From Micromonospora sp. WMMA1363 (lineage in GTDB: Bacteria > Actinomycetota > Actinomycetes > Mycobacteriales > Micromonosporaceae), in contig NZ_JAUALB010000001.1 of NCBI RefSeq assembly GCF_030345795.1, forward strand, positions 3,340,001 to 3,404,000: DNA of 64,000 bases, given 5' to 3'. A program made the position numbers and the translations under genes. Shown here piece after piece: positions 57,907 through 64,000 of the stretch (position 1 is its first letter; every line of letters starts with the position of its first letter). The notes below the pieces were generated by a model. The model had not been told where the DNA came from and ran no database searches. It saw only the letters and a list, made by a program, of their open reading frames with translations.

Positions 57907-58116
57907 TCAGGCGGTTTCCTGGAAGGCGCCGCGTAGGTATTCGTGCACGGCGTGCTCGGGAACGCGGAACGACCGACCGACCCGGACCGCGGTGAGCTCG
58001 CCGCTGTGCACCAGCCGGTAGACCGTCATCTTCGACACCCGCATGACCGTCGCTACCTCGGCGACGGTGAGAAACTTGACCTCCGACAGCCGACCGTCGG
58101 ACTGCGACCCGGCCAT
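57907..58116 (-). CDS. Excisionase-like HTH DNA-binding protein, BdtA-like
   Basis: A 69-residue MerR/excisionase-type winged helix: LTVAEVATVMRVSKMTVYRL followed by VHSGELTAVRVGRSFRVPEH. The same small protein lies beside bS22 in Streptomyces, where it is called BdtA (a BldD target). Likely a DNA-binding developmental or housekeeping regulator, not a phage excisionase. ATG 58116. Confidence 0.85.
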   Translation of the reverse strand: MAGSQSDGRLSEVKFLTVAEVATVMRVSKMTVYRLVHSGELTAVRVGRSFRVPEHAVHEYLRGAFQETA

Positions 58117-58314
58117 GGCTCACCAGCCCATCCCATGCCCGGCGCGTGCGATCCGGCGGGGAGCCTCCGCCCGGACCGGCGACGCGCGTGTTACCAGTAC
58201 GGTAGCGGGGCCGCTGTGACCGGCGCGATCCCTTCGGACAACCGATCATAATTCGCACGGGCGTCCGACCGGTTGTTACGTCCCGTCGACGACAAACATC
58301 CGGCTCGGCACGGC

Positions 58315-59499
58315 TCACTCCGACCGCAGTGCCACGACCGGGTCCAGCCGCCCGGCGCGCTGCGCGGGCACCACGCCGAACACGATCCCAACGGCCGCCG
58401 ACACGCCGAACGCCAGCGCCAAGGACCACCAGGTGACCGCCGCCGGGATCGGCGACACCGCCGCCACGGCGAGCGCGGTACCGACCCCGAGGGCCATCCC
58501 GGTCAGCCCGCCGATCGAGGTCAGCAGCACCGCCTCCAGCAGGAACTGCACGCCGATGTCCCGAGGGCGGGCGCCGACCGCCTTGCGTAACCCGATCTCC
58601 CTGGTCCGCTCGCGAACCGAGACCAGCATGATGTTGGAGACGCCGACGCCGCCGACCAACAGCGAGATGCCGGCGATCGCGGCCAGCACCCCGGTGAGGA
58701 TGCCCAGGATGTCACCGAGGACGCCGAGGATCTGCTCCTGGGTGACCGCGCTGAACTCGGTCGCCGGGTGCCGGCGGGTCAGGTCGGCGATGATCCGCTC
58801 GCCCAGCTCGTCGATCCGCTCCCGGTCCGGCGCCCTCACCGCGATGCCGTCGATCCGCTGCGTGCCGTACAGCCGTTGCGCGGCGGTGACCGGCACGTGC
58901 ACCTCGTCGTCCCGGTCCACGCCGAGGCTCTGGCCGAGCGGGGCGAACACCCCGATCACCCGGAACCGGACCCCGGAGACGGTGACCTGCCGCCCGACCG
59001 GGTCCCGGTCCGGAAAGAGGGACCGCGCCACCGACGCACCCAGCACCGCCACCCTGCGACTGGTGTCCACGTCGGACCGACTGAGGTAACGGCCCCGGGC
59101 GAGCTCGCGGGTGAACACGGTGGGAGTCGTCTCCAGCACACCCTGCACCGTGCTGAAGTCCGACCGGGTGCCCGCCCGGACCGTGGCGCCGGAGGCGACG
59201 GCGACGGCCACCCGGTCGGGGTCACCGACCACCCGGGTGACCGCGTCGACGTCGTCCAGGGTCAGCGGGGAGAGCGCCGGAGCGGCCCCCACGTCCAGCC
59301 GGCCGGGGACGACCAGCAACAGATTCGAGCCCAGGCCCTCGACCTGCTGCTCGACCCGCTGCTTGGTGCCGGAGCCGATCGCCACGAGGATCACCACCGA
59401 GGCGACCCCGATGATCACACCGAGCATGGTCAGGGTGCTGCGCAGCCGGTTGACCCGCAGCGCGTCCAGGGCAACCCGCCATCCCTCGGCCAGCCTCAC
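58315..59499 (-). CDS. MacB/FtsX-like ABC permease
   Basis: A 394-residue permease: helix 1 (TLTMLGVIIGVASVVILVAI), a large external MacB_PCD domain about 45-250, then three helices (ILTGVLAAIAGISLLVGGVG, GLTGMALGVGTALAV and WWSLALAFGVSAAVGIVFGV). SVRERTREIGLRKAVGARPRDI is the coupling segment. GTG 59499 overlaps the ATPase stop as GTGA. Works as mechanotransmission pair with the ATPase and adaptor. Confidence 0.93.
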   Translation of the reverse strand: MRLAEGWRVALDALRVNRLRSTLTMLGVIIGVASVVILVAIGSGTKQRVEQQVEGLGSNLLLVVPGRLDVGAAPALSPLTLDDVDAVTRVVGDPDRVAVAVASGATVRAGTRSDFSTVQGVLETTPTVFTRELARGRYLSRSDVDTSRRVAVLGASVARSLFPDRDPVGRQVTVSGVRFRVIGVFAPLGQSLGVDRDDEVHVPVTAAQRLYGTQRIDGIAVRAPDRERIDELGERIIADLTRRHPATEFSAVTQEQILGVLGDILGILTGVLAAIAGISLLVGGVGVSNIMLVSVRERTREIGLRKAVGARPRDIGVQFLLEAVLLTSIGGLTGMALGVGTALAVAAVSPIPAAVTWWSLALAFGVSAAVGIVFGVVPAQRAGRLDPVVALRSE

Positions 59500-60398
59500 G
59501 AGCGGTCCTCCCAGCCGCCCGCAGCCTCGTCGGTCGGCTCGCCCGGCCCCGCAGCCGCGCGGCGTCCGGTGACTCCGGCGGGCCCACCGGTGCCACCGAA
59601 CAGGCGCCCCGGACCGCTTCCGGACGCGGACCGGGGCTCCGCGCTGGGAGCGGGCACCAGTGTGTCAGGTGGTCCGCCGTCTCCCGACACCGGTGGATCA
59701 TGCCGATGATCGACGGCGCTGTCCGCGACGACCACCCCGTCCCGCATCGCGATCCGCCGGCGCGCCCGCGCCGCGACCTCGTTGTCGTGGGTGACCATCA
59801 CCAGCGCCACACCGGACTCGGCGTTGAGCCGTTCCAGCAGCTCCAGCACGGCCGCGCCGGTTCCGCTGTCAAGATTGCCGGTCGGCTCGTCGGCGAGCAG
59901 CACCGTCGGGTCGGTGACCAACGCGCGGGCGATCGCCACCCGCTGCTGCTCACCACCGGAAAGCTGGTTCGGCCGGTGGTCGAGCCGGTGCCCGAGACCG
60001 ACCCGGCCGAGCATCGCGGCGGCCCGTTCCCGCCGCTGCCGGGCACCCATCCCCCGATAGACCAGGGGAAGCGCCACGTTGTCCACCGCGGAAGTTCGGG
60101 GCAGCAGATGGAAGGCCTGGAACACGAAGCCGATGGTCTCGTTGCGCAGCGCCGCCAGCTCGGCGGCGGAGAGGCTGGTCACCTCCCGACCACCGATCTC
60201 CAACCGGCCGCCGGTCGGCCGGTCCAGCCCGCCGAGCAGGTGCATGAGGGTCGACTTGCCGGAGCCGGACGGCCCGACCAGGGCCACATAGTCCCCCGGC
60301 TCGACTGTCAGCGACACCCCGCGCAGGGCCGACACCGACACCCCGTCATGCCGGTACGTGCGGGACACGGCAACAGCCTCGATCGCCGGCGGGCTCAC
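59496..60398 (-). CDS. MacB/LolD-like ABC ATPase with long tail
   Basis: A 300-residue ATPase. Walker A GPSGSGKST, Q loop FVFQAFHLLPR, signature LSGGEQQRVAIARAL, Walker B LLADEPTGNLDS and H loop MVTHDNE. The last 70 residues (after DGVVVADS) are Pro/Gly/Ala-rich and not in typical LolD/MacB ATPases. GTG 60398 follows GGAGGTGGG and overlaps the adaptor stop (GTGA). Confidence 0.93.
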   Translation of the reverse strand: MSPPAIEAVAVSRTYRHDGVSVSALRGVSLTVEPGDYVALVGPSGSGKSTLMHLLGGLDRPTGGRLEIGGREVTSLSAAELAALRNETIGFVFQAFHLLPRTSAVDNVALPLVYRGMGARQRRERAAAMLGRVGLGHRLDHRPNQLSGGEQQRVAIARALVTDPTVLLADEPTGNLDSGTGAAVLELLERLNAESGVALVMVTHDNEVAARARRRIAMRDGVVVADSAVDHRHDPPVSGDGGPPDTLVPAPSAEPRSASGSGPGRLFGGTGGPAGVTGRRAAAGPGEPTDEAAGGWEDRS

Positions 60399-61792
60399 CC
60401 CACCTCCTGGCCGTCGCGGACCTGGTCGGCGCCGCGCACCACGATCCGGTCGCCGAGCCGCACCCCGCGTACGATCTGCACGAGGTCCTCCCCCTGCACT
60501 CCGACGGTGACCGGTGCCCGCTCGGCCCGGCCGCCGCGCACCACCCAGACCACGTCCCGCCCGTCGGCCGTGAAGACCGCCGACGCCGGCACGGTGATCG
60601 CGTCGGTGGCCTCCCGCACCTGGAGCCGGACCACCGCGTTCATGCCCGGGCGGGGAGTCGGCGCGGCCTCTCCCTCGCCGAACCGACCGGCACCGAGCAG
60701 CAGCCGCACCCGGTACCCCACCCCTCCCCGCGCCGAGGTGGTGGGCAGAACGTCGACCGAGCGGACGGTGGCCTCGTACCAGGCGCCGGGGACCGCGTCC
60801 AGCTCGACGGTCGCCGCCAGCCCGGCCCTGACCAGCAGCACGTCGGTCTCGTCGACCTCGGCGAGCAGCCCGAGCTGACCGGTGTCGACGACCGTCAGCA
60901 CCGGCGTGCCGGCCGTCACCAGACCACCCACCGGCACCGCGACGTCCACCCCCGGCGGCGGGCCAGCCGGTGCGACGCCGAGCGCCGCCGGGTCGAGCGC
61001 AGCCGGCACGCCGCCACCCAGCAACCCGGCCAGGGACTCGGGGGAAACTCCGGCGCTGGTCGCCGTCCCGCCCACCTGGACGACACCGCCGACCGGGGCA
61101 CGCAGGGTCAGCGCGTCCACGGTCGTCCTCGCCAGGTCGTACGCCTGCTGGGCCTGGAGTCGCTGGGCGGTGGCGAGCGCGCCGACGGCGGCATTGAGGT
61201 TGCTCACCCCGCGCTGCACCGCGCGGACCGCGCGGTCGGCGGCGCGCGCGGCGGCCTGGTATCGCTGCTGGGCCTGGCGAACCTGAAGCAGCAACGCCTC
61301 GCGCAGCTCCCGATCGCTGATCCTCGCCGCCGCCGCGCGGGCCGCCGCGTAGGTCTCGTCGGCGGCGCGGTCGGTCCCGCGCAGCCCGCCGGACAGGTCT
61401 CCTCCCCCGCCACCGCCGCGGCCGGCCCGCTTGGCGGCGTCGAGCGCCTCCTTCGCCTGCCGGAGCCGCTCCTGCGCCTGCGGCGAGTCGATCACGGCAA
61501 GCACCTGGCCGCGCCGCACCCGCTGGCCGGGCTGTACGCGGATGCTCGCCAGCGTCCCGTCGGCGGGGGCGGTGAGCGTGGCGGCGGCACGAGCGGTCAC
61601 GGTGGCCGGGGCGTCGATGACCTCGGCAACGGCGGTCCGACCGGCCGCGGCGACGGCGACCGGCGACTCCTCCCCGCCGCACGAGGCGGCGGTGGTGCCG
61701 GTCAAAACGAGAACGGCGAGCAGGGCGGTGAGCAGGCGGGGGCGCGTGGCTGCGGGTAGCCGCGGCGGCTCGGTGCGGCGCACGCGCCCCAT
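60395..61792 (-). CDS. HlyD/MacA-like adaptor lipoprotein
   Basis: A 465-residue exported protein, first of the adaptor-ATPase-permease operon. Hydrophobic start and lipobox-like TAASC (Cys about 38). Biotinyl-lipoyl hairpin halves: TLASIRVQPGQRVRRGQVLA and LRAPVGGVVQVGG; a coiled coil between (KEALDAAKRAG, RQAQQRYQAAARAADRAVRA). Beta-barrel near AEVDETDVLLVRAG and membrane-proximal end with ITVPASAVFTADGRD. ATG 61792 places the signal peptide normally; ATG 61846 adds 18 polar residues. In a Gram-positive cell it would bridge permease and cell wall. Confidence 0.88.
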   Translation of the reverse strand: MGRVRRTEPPRLPAATRPRLLTALLAVLVLTGTTAASCGGEESPVAVAAAGRTAVAEVIDAPATVTARAAATLTAPADGTLASIRVQPGQRVRRGQVLAVIDSPQAQERLRQAKEALDAAKRAGRGGGGGGDLSGGLRGTDRAADETYAAARAAAARISDRELREALLLQVRQAQQRYQAAARAADRAVRAVQRGVSNLNAAVGALATAQRLQAQQAYDLARTTVDALTLRAPVGGVVQVGGTATSAGVSPESLAGLLGGGVPAALDPAALGVAPAGPPPGVDVAVPVGGLVTAGTPVLTVVDTGQLGLLAEVDETDVLLVRAGLAATVELDAVPGAWYEATVRSVDVLPTTSARGGVGYRVRLLLGAGRFGEGEAAPTPRPGMNAVVRLQVREATDAITVPASAVFTADGRDVVWVVRGGRAERAPVTVGVQGEDLVQIVRGVRLGDRIVVRGADQVRDGQEVG

Positions 61793-61961
61793 GTTACGAG
61801 CCCGCCACCACGGCCCCGGCTCGTCAGTCCGCGACACTCCGGACATACGCCACGCAGTCGCCGTGGACGATCACCGGCGGTCGGAGGAGCGACGAGCCGG
61901 CCGGCCGTGGGCCCGCGGCGACCACGCGCGTCACCGCCGGCGCCGTCGGGTCGTCGCGGGG

Positions 61962-62882
61962 CTACTTCCTGGATGCCAGGGCGCGCGCGAAGAAGGCCAC
62001 ATTGGCGGGGCGCTCGGCGAGGCGGCGCATGAGGTAGCCGTACCACTGGTCCCCGTAGGGGACGTAGCTGCGCACGGTGTGGCCCTCGCCGACCAGCCGG
62101 GCCTGCTCCTCCGGGCGGATGCCGTACAGCATCTGGAACTCGAACCGTTCCGGGCCGCGGTCGAACCAGCGGGCCCGGTCCTCGCCGATCGCGATCAGCC
62201 GGGGGTCGTGGGTGGCGAGCATCGGGTACCCGTCGCCGGACATGAGGACGTTCAGGCAGCGGACGTACGACCTGTCCACGTCGCGGGCGGACTGGTAGGC
62301 CACCGACTCGGGCTCGGAGTACGCGCCCTTGCACAACCGCACCCGCGACCCGGCGCCCGCCAGCTCACGGCAGTCCGACTCGGTGCGCCGCAGGTACGCC
62401 TGGAGCACCGCCCCGGTCGCCGGATGGTCCTTACGGAGCTTGGCGAGGATGTCCAGCGTCGAGTCGGTGGTGGTGTGGTCCTCCATGTCGAGGGTGACCG
62501 TGGTGCCCGCCTCGTCGGCCGCCGCGCAGATGGCCCGCGCGTTGTCGTACGCGAGCTGCTCGTCGAACATCTGGCCCAGCGCGGAGAGCTTGACGCTCAC
62601 CTCGGCGGCCGGGGTGAGCCCGGCGGTGGCGAGCATTCGCAGCAGCTCCAGGTACTCGTCCCGGGTGGCGGTGGCCTGCTCGGGGGTGACGGTGTCCTCG
62701 CCGAGGTTGTCGAGGGTGACCGCGAGACCGTCGTCGACGAGTTCGCGGGTCGCGCGCAACGCGTCGTCGGTCGTGGCGCCGGCGACGAATCGGCGCACGA
62801 CGGCCCGGGTGAACGGGGCCGTCGCGACAAGCCGCTCAACCTGGGATGACCGGGCAGCGGCGAGGATGACGGAACGGAGCAT
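61962..62882 (-). CDS. Proline dehydrogenase
   Basis: A 306-residue FAD enzyme oxidising proline to pyrroline-5-carboxylate. TIM-barrel motifs: VTLDMEDHTTTDSTLDIL, GAVLQAYLRRTESDC, VRLCKGAYSEPE and MLATHDPRL; the FAD/substrate end is YGIRPEEQARLV then RSYVPYGDQWYGYLMRRLAE. ATG 62882 gives the compact monofunctional Gram-positive length. No partner P5C dehydrogenase gene is in the window. Confidence 0.94.
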   Translation of the reverse strand: MLRSVILAAARSSQVERLVATAPFTRAVVRRFVAGATTDDALRATRELVDDGLAVTLDNLGEDTVTPEQATATRDEYLELLRMLATAGLTPAAEVSVKLSALGQMFDEQLAYDNARAICAAADEAGTTVTLDMEDHTTTDSTLDILAKLRKDHPATGAVLQAYLRRTESDCRELAGAGSRVRLCKGAYSEPESVAYQSARDVDRSYVRCLNVLMSGDGYPMLATHDPRLIAIGEDRARWFDRGPERFEFQMLYGIRPEEQARLVGEGHTVRSYVPYGDQWYGYLMRRLAERPANVAFFARALASRK

Positions 62883-63129
62883 GAGCTGAGCGTAACGCCC
62901 GTGCCGGGAGCGGCTCCGCGCGGCAGGGCTGCTGTGGCCAGGCGGGCGCCGGGGCGTCGACGGTGTCCCCGGGCGCCGAGCGGGCCCCTCCTCGTAGCCG
63001 GGTCGTCGACCACGAGCCGGCCCGCGCCGGCGTCCGAGAGAGCGCAACCCTGATCACCGAGGGTTATGCGCGGTTCCTGCCGCACTACATCGACGCTCCG
63101 CACCTGGTGCGTCGTCTACCGTTGGTGGG

Positions 63130-63717
63130 GTGAACTTCGACGCGTACGCCCGGACCGGCGTTGATCTCGTCAACGCGCGGCTGGACGACCTCGACGCCCT
63201 ACGATCGCTGTTCCCCGACGACAACGCGTGGATGCGCGACGAGGTGTCGGAGCGGGACCTCTCGACGTTCCGACGTGCGCAGAAGCGCCTCCGTGACGTC
63301 TTCGAGTACGGCACGTCCGGGCGGGACGCCCAGGCGGTCGCCGAACTGAACGGGCTACTCGCGTCGTACCCGGTCCAGCCCCGCATCTCCGGGCACGACT
63401 CCAGCGACTGGCACATGCACGTCACCAGCCGCGGCGCCTCGGTGAGCGCGGAATACCTGGCCGGCGCGGTCTGGGGCCTGTCGGTCTGGCTCTGCGAGTA
63501 CGGCAGCGCCCGGTTCGGGGTGTGCGCCGACGACCGCTGCGGCAACGTCTACCTGGACACGTCGTCGAACTGCTGCCGGCGGTTCTGCTCCGAGCGCTGC
63601 GCCACCCGCTCGCACGTAGCCGCGCACCGGGCCCGGAAGCGGGCCGCGGTCGGCGGGCGGGTCACGGTGGCGCCCCAGTCGACCGCCCCGGCGGACACCC
63701 TCACGCCCGTCAGCTGA
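63130..63717 (+). CDS. CGNR zinc-finger protein (ABATE domain)
   Basis: A 195-residue regulator-like protein. N-terminal alpha-helical ABATE domain about 1-130 and a C-terminal CGNR zinc finger: FGVCADDRCGNVYLDTS, CCRRFCSERCATRSHVAAHR (C-C-C-C with C-G-N-x motif). CGNR proteins are probable stress-responsive DNA binders. GTG 63130 is the natural start. The extra adjacent Cys (NCC) before RRFC is common in the family. Confidence 0.88.
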   Translation: MNFDAYARTGVDLVNARLDDLDALRSLFPDDNAWMRDEVSERDLSTFRRAQKRLRDVFEYGTSGRDAQAVAELNGLLASYPVQPRISGHDSSDWHMHVTSRGASVSAEYLAGAVWGLSVWLCEYGSARFGVCADDRCGNVYLDTSSNCCRRFCSERCATRSHVAAHRARKRAAVGGRVTVAPQSTAPADTLTPVS

Positions 63718-63757
63718 CCGCGCGCTTCCGCCCGGCGGGGGCAGCGCTCCCGCCGGG

Positions 63758-64000
63758 TCAGGCGTCGACCGGGGACGGCGTGCCGAGGTGCTGCCGGGCG
63801 AACTCCAACGCGGCCCGCAGGTCCGCCTCGCGGACGGCGCGACTCTTCGCGCCCCGGGTCGACACCTCCACCGCCACCGACCCGGTGAAACCCCGACCGG
63901 CCAGCGAGCGCAGCAGCTCGGCGCAGGGTTGGGTGCCCCGACCCGGCACCAGGTGCTCGTCGCGCCCCTCGCCCGTGCCGTCGCCCAGGTGGACGTGTGC
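63758..64000 (-). CDS. Sugar phosphate isomerase/epimerase (TIM barrel), C-terminal part
   Basis: The last 80 residues of an AP-endonuclease-2/xylose-isomerase-like TIM barrel: [40 protein letters not shown]. The HVHLGD and 'V-E-V-S-T' strands carry metal ligands (His, Asp, Glu) in the family. The 5' part lies beyond the right edge, so domain count and start are unknown. Confidence 0.85.
   Translation of the reverse strand, partial: AHVHLGDGTGEGRDEHLVPGRGTQPCAELLRSLAGRGFTGSVAVEVSTRGAKSRAVREADLRAALEFARQHLGTPSPVDA

Noticed and set aside
59496..61682. Large leftward protein spanning adaptor and ATPase genes
   Set aside because: Its first ~420 codons are an out-of-frame shadow of the adaptor; only the ATPase part from 60398 is real.

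Overview
The window is high-GC actinobacterial chromosome, most probably Micromonosporaceae (Micromonospora-like). Evidence: the Rex-hemACDB heme cluster close to a bldN/rsbN developmental sigma/anti-sigma pair, a 33-residue bS22 ribosomal gene next to a BdtA-like DNA-binding protein, frequent GTG/TTG starts with GGAGG-type ribosome sites, a BldN-type promoter and secreted chitinase and nuclease genes. No tRNA, rRNA or CRISPR array was found. Most of it reads as core genome, with two worn accessory patches (2.7-6.6 kb and 9.4-11.1 kb) and one insertion sequence.

Layout. 0-2.7 kb: 5' part of a RecQ-type helicase gene, a lipoprotein and a short-chain dehydrogenase. 2.7-6.6 kb: a small regulatory island (two-gene DivIVA-like operon divergent from a minimal GntR regulator, with repeated operator-like 9-mers and a duplicated 17-mer), a secreted lysozyme-like protein, a 1-kb gene-poor gap and two small proteins. 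6.6-9.4 kb: a DUF817 membrane protein and a CBM2-GH18 chitinase. 9.4-11.1 kb: gene remnants around a MerR regulator. 11-17 kb: secreted glycerophosphodiesterase, KtrB/KtrA potassium uptake pair, spermidine-synthase-like membrane protein and a secreted coiled-coil cell-wall protein. 17.3-21.6 kb: a four-gene, end-overlapping signalling operon (receiver-PP2C phosphatase, CHASE3-type histidine kinase, CheY-like regulator, inositol-monophosphatase-like). 21.8-35.8 kb: M28 peptidase, Smr protein, a 1380-bp IS701-family element with 19-bp inverted repeats and a CTAA target duplication, TPR protein, polyphosphate-glucokinase-like ROK kinase, ABC-F ATPase, methyltransferase, cyclase-NB-ARC regulator, FmdB zinc ribbon, lytic transglycosylase and a tandem GNAT. 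35.9-39.2 kb: a 1093-residue secreted nuclease.

39.4-45.2 kb is the heme operon rex-hemA-hemC-hemD-hemB, read leftward, with a Rex-operator-like site before rex; hemD needs a -1 frame change at a G6 run. 45.4-50.2 kb: a NarL-type two-component pair, a HAD phosphatase, a glutaredoxin-like protein and a frameshifted acyl-CoA synthetase. 50.7-52.9 kb: a 37-codon upstream ORF coupled to bldN, then rsbN with its own sigma-BldN-like promoter. 53-58 kb: HAD-IB phosphatase, MFS transporter, epimerase/acyltransferase pair, bS22 and the BdtA-like protein. 58.3-64 kb: a MacB-like adaptor/ATPase/permease operon, proline dehydrogenase, a CGNR zinc-finger protein and the end of a TIM-barrel isomerase.

Three reading-frame breaks (transposase G5, hemD G6, synthetase GTC-ACC) are each one base short of the family frame. 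They may be real decay, programmed slippage or sequencing/assembly indels; the sequence alone cannot decide.
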